A DNA stretch of 40,190 nt from JAVKSM01 sp039583705 (lineage in GTDB: Bacteria; Actinomycetota; Actinomycetes; Mycobacteriales; Pseudonocardiaceae), in the NCBI GenBank assembly GCA_039583705.1, contig JAVKSM010000012.1, positions 1-40,190 on the forward strand. The letters are read 5' to 3'. Below, piece after piece: positions 14,978 to 24,058 of this stretch (position 1 is the stretch's first letter; every line of letters starts with the position of its first letter). The notes under the pieces are model-generated. The model ran no database searches. It was not told the DNA's origin and worked only from the letters and a program-made list of their open reading frames with translations. The position numbers were made by a program, and so were the translations under genes.

Positions 14978-15007
14978 GTTACCTGGGCCTTGAACAGGCC
15001 GTACAAT
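14978..15007. promoter_or_regulatory. Overlapping divergent promoters for greA and mca
   Basis: Plus strand: TTACCT (14979-14984), 17 bases, TACAAT (15002-15007), pointing toward mca. Minus strand: TTGTAC (15006-15001), 17 bases, GGTAAC (14983-14978), pointing toward greA. The -10 of each overlaps the -35 of the other, so the two would compete for polymerase. TACAAT is a good -10; the other boxes are weaker. Confidence 0.45.
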
Positions 15008-15040
15008 GAGGGATTCGGCTGCTGTGGGCGGGCTGGGACG

Positions 15041-15134
15041 GGTCCCTGTCGGGGGTCATCTCCGCAAGCGGCGTCTGTCGGGGCTTCAGGGACGGTCCCT
15101 GTCGGGGCCACCTCGGCAACGGTGCCTGTCGAGG
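15041..15134 (+). repeat. Four degenerate CTGTCGGGG repeats in the mca leader
   Basis: Copies of (G)GTCCCTGTCGGGG-type sequence start their CTGTC core at 15046, 15075, 15099 and 15126 (spacing 29, 24 and 27). One junction forms the palindrome AGGGAC-G-GTCCCT (15088-15100). They occupy the roughly 220-base leader between the candidate mca promoter and its start. Structured RNA or protein binding is possible; I see no coding gene here. Confidence 0.5.
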
Positions 15135-15237
15135 CTCCGGGAGAATGGGAAGGCCGGCGCAGCGCGGAGCGTTGTCGTGGTGCACGGCAGTATCCCCGAG
15201 ACGCGAGAATCCCCGAGACATGGAAGAGCGGACCTCG

Positions 15238-16119
15238 ATGGCCGAAGAGCTACGGCTGATGACGGTGCACGCACATCCTGACGACGAGTCCAGCAAGGGT
15301 GCGGCGAGCGCCGCCCGCTATGCCGCCGCGGGCCATCCCGTGATGGTCGTGACGTGTACCGGAGGCGAACGGGGCAGCATCCTCAACCCGGCCATGGACC
15401 GCCCCGAGATCGCCGCGCGGATGTCGGAGATCCGCCGGGAGGAGATGGCGCGCGCCGTCGAGCTGCTCGGCGTGCAGCACCGCTGGCTCGGCTTCGTCGA
15501 CTCCGGGCTGCCTGAGGGTGACCCGAAGCCGCCGCTGCCCGAGGGTTGCTTCGCGATCGTGCCGCTGGAGCAGGCGACCGAGGCTCTGGTCCGAGTGGTG
15601 CGCGAGTTCCGGCCCCACGTGCTCGTGACCTACGACGAGAACGGCGGCTACCCGCACCCCGACCACGTGCGCTGCCACGAGGTCTCGGTGGCCGCGTTCG
15701 ACGCCGCCGGGGACCCGGAGCGCTTCCCCGACTCAGGCGAACCGTGGCAGCCGCTGAAGCTCTACTACTGCCACGGCTTCTCCCGGGCCCGCATCGTCGC
15801 CTTCCACGAGGCGATGGCGGTCGCCGGCCTCGACTCCCCGTACGCTGAGTGGTTGGCCAACTGGTCCACCGACCGGCCGGACCCGGCCGGTCGGGTCACG
15901 ACCCGGGTGCCGTGCGCGGACTACTTCGCGGTCCGCGACAAGGCACTCAAGGCCCACGCCACCCAGATCGACCCGACCAGCCGCTGGTTCGCGGTCCCGC
16001 TGGAGGTGCAGCAGCAGGTCTGGCCGACCGAGGACTACGAGCTCGCCCGTTCGCTGGTCGACACGACCACCCCGGAGGACGACCTGTTCGCCGGGGTCCG
16101 GGAGCGGGTGCGGGCATGA
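15238..16119 (+). CDS. mca: Mycothiol S-conjugate amidase
   Basis: 293 residues from the ATG at 15238, close to the 288 of the M. tuberculosis protein; the ATG at 15220 would add six residues. The zinc-site motif HAHPDDES (from residue 11) and the later GGYPHPDHVRCHE identify the MshB/Mca LmbE family, and RLMTVHAHPDDESSKGAA is the Mca-type N-terminus. It cleaves mycothiol conjugates of electrophiles to release a mercapturic acid for export, a cytoplasmic detoxification step. Mycothiol is specific to Actinobacteria. Its stop overlaps the next start (ATGA). Confidence 0.95.
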   Translation: MAEELRLMTVHAHPDDESSKGAASAARYAAAGHPVMVVTCTGGERGSILNPAMDRPEIAARMSEIRREEMARAVELLGVQHRWLGFVDSGLPEGDPKPPLPEGCFAIVPLEQATEALVRVVREFRPHVLVTYDENGGYPHPDHVRCHEVSVAAFDAAGDPERFPDSGEPWQPLKLYYCHGFSRARIVAFHEAMAVAGLDSPYAEWLANWSTDRPDPAGRVTTRVPCADYFAVRDKALKAHATQIDPTSRWFAVPLEVQQQVWPTEDYELARSLVDTTTPEDDLFAGVRERVRA

Positions 16120-16460
16120 CATTCGCGCTCGCCGGGACGATCGCCCTGGTCTCGACCCCGGCACCGCGGCCACCGGCACCCCCGGGCCAGGGTCCGGAGT
16201 TCGGGTCGTCCTCGCCGATCGGGTTGGTCGTCATCCTGCTGTTCTTCGTGGCCGTCGGGCTGCTCGTCCGCTCCATGACCAAGCACCTCAAGCGGGTGCC
16301 CGCCTCCTTCGACGAGCCGGACAAGCCCACGGACGAACCGGGGCAGGCGGGGGAGTCGGAGCCCACGGGGGAGCCGAGAGCGGCGGGGAAGCCGGCACAG
16401 ACGGGGGAGCCGGAGAGCCGGACCGGGTTCGGGCACGGGCGCGACACACCGCCTGGCTGA
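16116..16460 (+). CDS. Small single-pass membrane protein downstream of mca
   Basis: 114 residues, translationally coupled to mca by a 4-base overlap. A first hydrophobic stretch (FALAGTIALVS) may be a signal-like element, followed by a Pro-rich linker, one clear transmembrane helix (IGLVVILLFFVAVGLLVRSM), a basic KHLKR stop-transfer, and a long Glu/Pro/Gly-rich cytoplasmic tail. It occupies the position of Rv1083 next to mca in mycobacteria. The function is unknown. The low-complexity tail (repeated GEPE, GEP, AGKP) is likely disordered. Confidence 0.75.
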   Translation: MTFALAGTIALVSTPAPRPPAPPGQGPEFGSSSPIGLVVILLFFVAVGLLVRSMTKHLKRVPASFDEPDKPTDEPGQAGESEPTGEPRAAGKPAQTGEPESRTGFGHGRDTPPG

Positions 16461-16531
16461 GCACCACGTTCGTCCAGCTCGCCGGGCCGGCAGCCTTGCG
16501 GGAGACCTGCGCCCGGGCAAGGCTTGCCGTC

Positions 16532-18562
<2,031 letters not shown>

Positions 18563-18605
18563 CCCCGCGTCGCCGACGGATCGGCAGGACTTTTTGCTGC
18601 AGCTA

Positions 18606-18619
18606 TGTAATGCTGTAAT
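18606..18619. promoter_or_regulatory. Direct repeat TGTAAT upstream of the RHH-like gene
   Basis: TGTAAT at 18606-18611 and 18614-18619, period 8, lie in an AT-richer patch ahead of the gene at 18642. Short closely spaced direct repeats are typical targets of ribbon-helix-helix repressors, and the adjacent gene looks like one, so autoregulation is plausible. One copy could also serve as a -10 element. Confidence 0.4.
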
Positions 18620-18641
18620 CAGCGGTAGCAGGAGGTGCGAC

Positions 18642-19250
18642 ATGGTGGCACAGGGACACGCCGGACACCGGGGCGGCTGGCACGGACACCGGGGCGGTTG
18701 GCGGGGCCGGGGTGGCTGGCAGCAGGCCGACCTGCCGTCGGCCGACGACGCGGCGGCGTGGCTCGTGGGACGGCTGCCGGACGGGTGGTTCACCGGCGTG
18801 GCCGAGGTGAGCGTGGACCGCGAGGAGATCGTCGTGGTCGGCGAGCTGCCCCCAGTGGACGGCGAGCTCGAGGACGAGGCCGCGCGAGCGGCTGCCGAGG
18901 TGGGGCGGATCGCGAGGTTCCGGGAGACCACCCGCGACGAGCGGATCGAGATCGCCCGGCAGGCCGAGCACCGCTACGGTCGCAAGGTCGCCTGGGGTGC
19001 CCGGATCGGCGGCCGACGGGAGATGTTCACGACGCTCTCGGTACCCGTGATGACCCGGCTGCGGCAGCCTGAGCGGCTTGTCCTCGACACCCTCGTCGAC
19101 GCCGGGGTCGCGCGGTCGCGGTCGGACGCGCTGGCGTGGGCGGTGCGGCTCGTCGGTGAGCATGCCGAGACGTGGCTTGCCGAGCTGCGCCAGGCCATGG
19201 CACGGGTGGACGAGCTGCGCGCGCAGGGCCCAGTGGGTACCAGCGAGTGA
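18642..19250 (+). CDS. Uncharacterised protein with Gly/His/Trp-rich N-terminus and ribbon-helix-helix-like C-terminus
   Basis: 202 residues from ATG 18642, with AGGAGG 6 bases upstream. Residues 1-30 are a basic repeat-like tail (GHRGGWHGHRGGWRGRGGW). The middle (about 35-130) is an alpha/beta region of unknown family. Residues about 140-185 read as a strand and two helices, VMTRLRQPERLVLDTLVDAG then ARSRSDALAWAVRLV, close to CopG/Arc-type ribbon-helix-helix DNA-binding domains. It interrupts the otherwise mycobacteria-like order between the DUF255 gene and the hemolysin III gene. A regulator is likely but not proven. Confidence 0.65.
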   Translation: MVAQGHAGHRGGWHGHRGGWRGRGGWQQADLPSADDAAAWLVGRLPDGWFTGVAEVSVDREEIVVVGELPPVDGELEDEAARAAAEVGRIARFRETTRDERIEIARQAEHRYGRKVAWGARIGGRREMFTTLSVPVMTRLRQPERLVLDTLVDAGVARSRSDALAWAVRLVGEHAETWLAELRQAMARVDELRAQGPVGTSE

Positions 19251-19263
19251 GACGGCCGTCGGT

Positions 19264-19290
19264 TCGGCGGGGGCGTGACGTTCCCGCCGA
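19264..19290. terminator. Hairpin between convergent genes
   Basis: TCGGCGGG (19264-19271) and CCCGCCGA (19283-19290) form an 8-base-pair stem with an 11-base loop between the RHH-like gene (+) and the hemolysin III gene (-). It has no T-run and could act in both directions. Confidence 0.5.
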
Positions 19291-19304
19291 GCCCGGCACA
19301 GGGG

Positions 19305-20006
19305 TCACCGGGGCTGCGCGTAGATCGTGAGCCAGACCGCGACGTAGTGGCAGACGGCGGCGAGCGTCACCGCGGCGTGGAAGAACTCGTGGTAGCCGAA
19401 CGTGGCCGGCCAGCCGCGGGGCCGGCGGGTGGCGTAGCAGAGCGCTCCCACGGTGTACAGCAGCCCGCCGGCGAGCAGCAGCACGAGGCCGGCCACGCCG
19501 GCCCGGCGCAGCAGGTCCGGCAGCACGAACACCGCCACCCATCCCAGCGCCAGGTAGAACGGCACACCGATCCAGCGCGGTGCCGCCGGCCAGGCCAGCT
19601 TCAGCGCGACCCCGCCCAGCGCGCCGCCCCACTCCACCGCGAACACCACGGTCCCGGTGACCGGCGGCATCGCCAGCAGGGTGAACGGCGTGTACGTCCC
19701 CGCGATGAAGACGAAGATCATGGCGTGGTCCAGCCGCCTCATGAGCATCCGGGAGCGGAGGCTGGCCCAGGTGCGTCGGTGGTAGAGCGCGCTGGTGCCG
19801 AACAGACCGAGAACGGTGACCGTGTAGACCGCGGTGGCTGCGGCGGCTTTCGCGGACACGGTGGTCGCCGCGAGCGTCACGAGGAGTGTGCCGGCGGCGA
19901 TCGAGACCAGGAACGACCAGAAGTGGATCCACCCCCGCAGCCGGGGCCGGCTCACGCCGAGGACCGGCGAGGGGCTGGCGACGGCTGTCAGCTCGGGGCG
20001 GCTCAC
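19305..20006 (-). CDS. Hemolysin III / YqfA (PAQR-like) family membrane protein
   Basis: 233 residues from the GTG at 20004-20006. This start is chosen because TAACCT lies 7 bases upstream on the minus strand; an ATG at 20040-20042 would add 12 residues. There are seven hydrophobic segments and the family marks: SALYHRRTW near the first third, LDHAMIFVFIAGTYTPF, and the C-terminal FGYHEFFHAAVTLAAVCHY. The conserved His residues and Ser probably bind metal, as in the CREST/PAQR superfamily. It is the Rv1085c counterpart, divergent from the prenyltransferase gene. Despite the name, the true function is unknown. Confidence 0.9.
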   Translation of the reverse strand: MSRPELTAVASPSPVLGVSRPRLRGWIHFWSFLVSIAAGTLLVTLAATTVSAKAAAATAVYTVTVLGLFGTSALYHRRTWASLRSRMLMRRLDHAMIFVFIAGTYTPFTLLAMPPVTGTVVFAVEWGGALGGVALKLAWPAAPRWIGVPFYLALGWVAVFVLPDLLRRAGVAGLVLLLAGGLLYTVGALCYATRRPRGWPATFGYHEFFHAAVTLAAVCHYVAVWLTIYAQPR

Positions 20007-20013
20007 GGGGGCA

Positions 20014-20019
20014 AGGTTA
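20014..20019 (-). promoter_or_regulatory. Leaderless promoter -10 (TAACCT, 7 bases before GTG)
   Basis: On the minus strand TAACCT is followed by TGCCCCC and the GTG of the hemolysin III gene. The lack of a ribosome binding site supports a leaderless transcript. Confidence 0.55.
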
Positions 20020-20091
20020 CGGGCCGGCGGTGACCCGGACATGATCCGGTTGCAACGAGTGTCGCCGCGCTCGCCGCCGTCGGGGCCGGCG

Positions 20092-20097
20092 TAGCGT
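20092..20097 (+). promoter_or_regulatory. Leaderless promoter -10 (TAGCGT, 8 bases before GTG)
   Basis: TAGCGT is followed by 8 bases and the GTG of the prenyltransferase gene at 20106. It forms a divergent leaderless pair with the promoter at 20014-20019. Confidence 0.5.
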
Positions 20098-20105
20098 GAC
20101 CGGAC

Positions 20106-20888
20106 GTGGGCGCCCGGGAGCTGTTGTACTCCGCCTATGAACGGTCGTTGCGTCACCAACTCGCCGATGCCCACCGGGCCGGAGCGAAGGCTCCGCGCCA
20201 CGTGGGGGTGATCCTCGACGGCAACCGCCGCTGGGCGGTGCGGGCCGGCTTCACCGACGTCAACGACGGGCACCGGGTCGGCGCAGCGAAGATCGCCGAG
20301 CTGCTCGGATGGTGCCGGGAGGCCGGGGTGGAGGTGGTCACGCTGTGGCTGCTGTCCACCGACAACCTGAATCGGAACGACGAGGAGCTCGCCATCCTGC
20401 TGGAGATCATCGGCGACGTGGTCGAGGGCCTGACGGGGCCGGACGCCCCGTGGCGGGTGCGCGTGGTCGGGGCACTGGACCTGCTGCCGCCCGACATGGC
20501 AGCCCGGTTCGCCACCGCCGCCGCCCGGACGGAGCAGCGCACCGGGATGCAAGTCAACGCCGCCGTGGGCTACGGCGGTCGGCGTGAGATCGCTGATGCG
20601 GTGCGCAAGCTGCTGCTACGACATGCCGAGGCGGGGACGACGATCGAGGAACTGGCCGAGGTGCTCGACGTCGACCACATCGCCGCCCACCTCTACACCT
20701 CCGGCCAGCCCGACCCCGACCTGGTCATTCGCACCTCGGGTGAGCAGCGGCTGTCCGGGTTCCTCATGTGGCAGTCCGCGCACTCGGAGTTCTGGTTCTG
20801 CGAGGCGTACTGGCCCGAGTTCCGGCGGGTCGACTTCCTGCGGGCCTTGCGGGATTTCGCCGCCCGGCACCGTCGATTCGGCTCCTGA
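20106..20888 (+). CDS. Short-chain (2Z)-prenyl diphosphate synthase, UppS family (Rv1086-like)
   Basis: A 260-residue cis-prenyltransferase. The catalytic motif is VILDGNRRWA (Asp38), with LWLLSTDNLNRNDEEL as the second conserved region and DLVIRTSGEQRLSGFLMWQ plus SEFWFCEAYWPEF as the C-terminal diphosphate and dimer motifs. In mycobacteria the Rv1086 enzyme makes Z,E-farnesyl diphosphate, precursor of decaprenyl phosphate for arabinogalactan. The synteny suggests the same role, but length specificity cannot be read here. It acts in the cytosol or at the membrane surface with isopentenyl diphosphate. Confidence 0.92.
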   Translation: MGARELLYSAYERSLRHQLADAHRAGAKAPRHVGVILDGNRRWAVRAGFTDVNDGHRVGAAKIAELLGWCREAGVEVVTLWLLSTDNLNRNDEELAILLEIIGDVVEGLTGPDAPWRVRVVGALDLLPPDMAARFATAAARTEQRTGMQVNAAVGYGGRREIADAVRKLLLRHAEAGTTIEELAEVLDVDHIAAHLYTSGQPDPDLVIRTSGEQRLSGFLMWQSAHSEFWFCEAYWPEFRRVDFLRALRDFAARHRRFGS

Positions 20889-20912
20889 ACGCGCCGGAGC
20901 GACACACGTGAG

Positions 20913-20944
20913 AGCGGCGGAGAACCCGTAGGCTCTCCGCCGCT
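20913..20944. terminator. Strong hairpin between convergent genes
   Basis: AGCGGCGGAGA (20913-20923) and TCTCCGCCGCT (20934-20944) form a perfect 11-base-pair stem with a 10-base loop between the prenyltransferase (+) and chaplin-like (-) genes. It is a likely bidirectional terminator without a T-run. Confidence 0.65.
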
Positions 20945-20980
20945 GACGGCTGGTGGTGTGCCAGACCTCGAAAGACGACC

Positions 20981-21268
20981 TCAGTCGCCGATGATGCCGG
21001 TCGTGGCAGTGCAGGCGGTCGTGTTCGGCGACAGGACGGGCACGATCAGGCCGACGACGGCGACCTGATCGCCGCAGGCCTGGACCGGGACGACAACATT
21101 GTTCTCGTTGAGAACGTTGATGCCGTTGTACTCCTCCTCTTCGGCCTTCATGTGACCCTTGTGGGGGCCCACGTGTTCGTGTTCAGATGTCCCAGCGAAC
21201 GCCAGCGGGCTGGCCATCAGCAGGCCGGCGGCCGTGGTGGCAGCAACAATTCCTGCCTTCTTCAGCAC
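20981..21268 (-). CDS. Small secreted chaplin-like protein
   Basis: 95 residues with a Sec signal peptide (MLKKAGIVAATTAAGLLMAS, cleaved near AFAG). The mature part has a His/Glu-rich linker and then INVLNENNVVVPVQACGDQV followed by VVGLIVPVLSPNTTACT. This resembles the Streptomyces chaplin repeat (N..VPV..CGN.V.V.G, then a second Cys). The Val-rich segments suggest a surface amyloid or hydrophobic-layer protein with one disulfide. The start is a GTG with AGGAG about 12 bases upstream. It is a single-repeat short form without a sortase signal. The chaplin assignment is by pattern only. Confidence 0.65.
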   Translation of the reverse strand: MLKKAGIVAATTAAGLLMASPLAFAGTSEHEHVGPHKGHMKAEEEEYNGINVLNENNVVVPVQACGDQVAVVGLIVPVLSPNTTACTATTGIIGD

Positions 21269-21594
21269 TTGTCTTTCACACTCCTGTCATCGCGGGAGAG
21301 CGCCCCCTGTCCGCAGGGCGTCGGTCAGGACCTACAGGGGGGTTAACGGGAGGGGGCCGAGGAGGGAGCGGTACCGGGAATCGGACTACCCGATAGTGTG
21401 ACGAGCTGGAAACGTCGTGACGAACCACCTGATGTCATCGAGCGCGAGCCGCTCAGCGCCACAGCGGCACCGCCGGACGTCACAGCGCGACCGCTGGCCC
21501 AGCAGCCTCGGGCCTTGACGCCACGAACGGGTGACGGCTGGGACGTCGCGGTCTACGAGCGCTCGCAGCCCGGCGCAGGTAGCGTCCGCGGGCG
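21269..21594. other. Intergenic region, no convincing gene
   Basis: A 326-base region between the divergent chaplin-like and DUF885 genes. It contains an inverted repeat CCCCCTGT (21303-21310) / ACAGGGGG (21334-21341) extended inward by TCC/GGA, in the chaplin-like leader, and ACTA-N5-TAGT near 21384-21396. A small plus-strand frame here lacks a start context and I do not call it. Confidence 0.5.
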
Positions 21595-22806
21595 ATGGAC
21601 GAGGGCCGCCTGCTGCGCGAGTACCTGATGCTCGGGTTGCGCTTCGACCGCCTCGTGCCGGGGTTCGTCGACGCCTACACCGGGGACCCGGAGTTGCGCC
21701 GGACGGTCGGCAACGAGGCAGCGCCGCGGCCCGCCGCGCTGGCCGAGGCGGCCCGTTCCCTGCTCGCCGAGGTCCCGAGGTCCGGGCTGGCGCCCCAGCG
21801 GCAGCGGTTCCTCGCCGCGCACCTCGCCGCGTTGCGATGTTCCGCCCGGGTGCTCGCCGGTGAGGCTGTGTCGTTCGTCGAGGAGGTGGCCAGCTACTTC
21901 GACGTGGGCATCGCGGCAGGGGAGGTCGACGGGTACGCGCTGGCCCACCGCGAACTGGCCGACCTGCTGCCCGGGACGGAGCCGCTCGCCGAGCGGCTCG
22001 CCGCCTTCCGCAGCAGCGACGAGATCCCGCCCGAGCGGCTGGAGTCGGCCGTGACCGCGTTGTCCTCCGCGCTGCGGGACCGCGTCCGGGTGCGGTTCGA
22101 GCTGCCTCCGAGGGAGAGGGTCGACTACGAGATCGTCACCAACCAGCCGTGGAGCGGGTTCAACTATTACCTGGGCGACTACCGCTCCCGCGTGGCGATC
22201 AACGCCGACATCCGGCCGCGGATGGCGCACCTGCCGCACCTGGTGGCCCACGAGGCCTACCCCGGCCACCACACCGAGCACTGCCGAAAGGAGGCCGGGC
22301 TGGTCGAGCGGCTGGGTCACGCCGAGCAGACGATCTTCCTGGTGAACACGCCGCAGTGCCTCATGGCCGAGGGCCTGGCCGACCTGGGGTTGCACGCGGT
22401 GGTCGGCATCGGCTGGGGGCCGTGGAGCGCGGAGATCCTCGCAGACCTAGGGCTGCGGATGGAGGGCGAGCTGGCCGAGCGGCTGGAGCGGGTGATGGAC
22501 GCGCTGCTCACCGTCCGCCAGGATGCCGCGCTGCTGCTGCACGAGCGTCGGGCCGACCCGGATGACGTCCTCGCCTACCTGCAGCGCTGGCTGCTCGTTC
22601 CCGAGGACCGGGCCCGCCAGATGATGCGGTTCCTGGCCCATCCGCTCTGGCGGGCCTACACCAGCACCTACGTCGAGGGCGACCGGCTGCTGCGCCGCTG
22701 GCTGGACGCCCGGCCGCCGGGCGAGCCGGTGACCGAGCGCTACCGCCGGTTGCTGGACGAGCCGCTGGTGCCCGCGACGTTGCGGGAGGAGCTGGCGGGC
22801 GGATGA
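21595..22806 (+). CDS. DUF885 family putative zinc peptidase
   Basis: 403 residues. The metal motif HEAYPGHHTEH (His219 first) with a downstream glutamate in MAEGLADLG identifies the DUF885 family of predicted metallopeptidases, related in the active site to gluzincins. NQPWSGFNYYLGDYRSRVAIN and the C-terminal QRWLLVPEDRARQM are also family-like. No signal peptide is seen, so it is probably cytosolic. The protein is shorter than many DUF885 members (usually over 500), with a compact N-terminal part. TAGCGT lies 9 bases before the ATG. Its stop overlaps the start of the sugar kinase gene by 4 bases. Confidence 0.85.
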   Translation: MDEGRLLREYLMLGLRFDRLVPGFVDAYTGDPELRRTVGNEAAPRPAALAEAARSLLAEVPRSGLAPQRQRFLAAHLAALRCSARVLAGEAVSFVEEVASYFDVGIAAGEVDGYALAHRELADLLPGTEPLAERLAAFRSSDEIPPERLESAVTALSSALRDRVRVRFELPPRERVDYEIVTNQPWSGFNYYLGDYRSRVAINADIRPRMAHLPHLVAHEAYPGHHTEHCRKEAGLVERLGHAEQTIFLVNTPQCLMAEGLADLGLHAVVGIGWGPWSAEILADLGLRMEGELAERLERVMDALLTVRQDAALLLHERRADPDDVLAYLQRWLLVPEDRARQMMRFLAHPLWRAYTSTYVEGDRLLRRWLDARPPGEPVTERYRRLLDEPLVPATLREELAGG

Positions 22807-23822
22807 GCGAAGCGTGCGGGGGAAGCGCCGGGCGGAGCCGCGAGGACAGCCCCGCCTGCGGCAGGGTGCTCTGCGTCGGGCTGACCGTGCTCGACGTCGC
22901 CGCGCGGGTGGCGGCGTTCCCGAAGCCGGGTGAGAAGGTCACCGCGCTGCGCCAGGACGTGGCGGCTGGCGGGCCGGCGTCCGGGGCCGCGGTGACGGCG
23001 GCGGCGCTGGGCGCCGCCGCCGATCTGCTCACCGCGCTGGGCAGCCACCCGCTGGCCCGCTACGTCGCCGACGACCTGGCGGCGCGTGGCGTCGTCGTGC
23101 ACGACGCCACGCCGGAGCGCACCGGGCAGCCAGCCGTGTCCGCGGTTGCCGTGCACGACCAGAGCGGGGAACGGACGGTCGTCTCGCCGGACGCCGCGAC
23201 CATGGCGGTGGCGGCCCCGGCCGGAGTCGCGGAGCTGGTGCGGACGGCCGACGTGGTGCTCGTCGACGGCCACCACCCGACGCTGGCGCTGGCCGCGGCG
23301 ACCGCCGCCCGGGTGGCAGGCATCCCCGTGCTGTGGGACGGCGGCCGATGGCGCGCCGGCAGCGGGCGCCTGGTGGGTCTGGTGGACGCGGCGGTGTGCT
23401 CCTCGGCTTTCGCGGTGCCCGGCCACGCGCCCGGGCCCGGCTCGGCGGCAGCGTTGCGGGCAGCCGGGGTTCCGGCGGTGGCGCTCACCCGCGGGCCGGA
23501 CCCCGTGCTGTGGTGGACCGGGCAGGGCGCCGGCGAGGTGGCGGTGCCCGTGGTGCCGGTGGCCGACACGCTGGGCGCCGGCGACGCCTTCCACGGCGCG
23601 CTGGCGTACGCCGTCGCGCTGCGGGGCTGGTCGCCGCGACGGCTGCCCGCCCTGCTGGCCGTCGCGGTCGAGGTGGCGGCTCTGCGCGTGATGTCCGTCG
23701 GGCCACGGACGTGGCTGGCCGGGCTGCCGGGAGCCAGGCTGGCCGGAGTCGGGCTGGCCGGAGTGGGCCGCCCGGAGCCGGGCTGGCCGGAGTGGGCCGC
23801 CGGGAAAATCCACCGCGATTAG
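22803..23822 (+). CDS. PfkB family carbohydrate kinase
   Basis: 339 residues, coupled to the DUF885 gene by an ATGA overlap. The ribokinase fold is shown by VLCVGLTVLDVAARV near the N-terminus, AAGGPASGAAVTAAALGA (substrate glycine motif), and the anion-hole signature PVADTLGAGDAFHGALAYA with its catalytic Asp. It phosphorylates a sugar or nucleoside-like substrate with ATP; the acceptor is not predictable. The C-terminal 30 or so residues are encoded by recent-looking 29-base tandem duplications and extend beyond the normal family end. Confidence 0.88.
   Translation: MSEACGGSAGRSREDSPACGRVLCVGLTVLDVAARVAAFPKPGEKVTALRQDVAAGGPASGAAVTAAALGAAADLLTALGSHPLARYVADDLAARGVVVHDATPERTGQPAVSAVAVHDQSGERTVVSPDAATMAVAAPAGVAELVRTADVVLVDGHHPTLALAAATAARVAGIPVLWDGGRWRAGSGRLVGLVDAAVCSSAFAVPGHAPGPGSAAALRAAGVPAVALTRGPDPVLWWTGQGAGEVAVPVVPVADTLGAGDAFHGALAYAVALRGWSPRRLPALLAVAVEVAALRVMSVGPRTWLAGLPGARLAGVGLAGVGRPEPGWPEWAAGKIHRD
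23736..23804 (+). repeat. Tandem 29-base repeat in the PfkB gene tail
   Basis: A unit beginning GGGCTGGCCGGAGTGGGCC covers 23751-23779 and repeats at 23780-23804 with almost no change. A shorter copy (23736-23750) precedes it. As 29 is not a multiple of 3, successive copies are read in different frames. Confidence 0.75.
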
Positions 23823-23823
23823 A

Positions 23824-23854
23824 TTGACCACGGACCGTGCCGCGCAGGTACCGT
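23824..23854 (+). promoter_or_regulatory. Candidate promoter for phoH2
   Basis: TTGACC (23824-23829), 19 bases, TACCGT (23849-23854). If used, it leaves a leader of about 200 bases before the phoH2 start at 24059. The spacing is slightly long. No convincing short gene was found in that leader. Confidence 0.35.
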
Positions 23855-24058
23855 CCGCAGTGGCGGGCCGTAGGGGATGCGGTCCGCTCGGGAGGCCCTG
23901 GTCGTGGCTGTCAGACGCGCGCGGGGGCCGGCACCCGGCCCTGGCGGGCGTTCCCGACGACGCCGAGGCGACTGACCGGCGACGGAGGTAGCGCGAGCAG
24001 GGTCGGACCGGCCCGCGAGAGTGGCGGACGTGGGTGCCGCGTCCGTGAGGGAGTAGCC

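Noticed and set aside
13021..15111. A 696-codon minus-strand open frame across ilvA and greA
   Set aside because: It conflicts with clearly conserved ilvA and greA; no recognisable domain.
15006..15281. Short plus-strand frame with repeated peptide in the mca leader
   Set aside because: The peptide repeats only reflect the DNA repeats; there is no ribosome site and it overlaps the mca start out of frame.
16496..16531. Upstream extension of the DUF255 protein
   Set aside because: The conserved N-terminus NRLADSTSPYLLQHA begins right after the ATG at 16532; the extension has no similarity or ribosome site.
21398..21628. 76-codon plus-strand frame upstream of the DUF885 gene
   Set aside because: No start context, runs into the DUF885 gene in another frame, low complexity.
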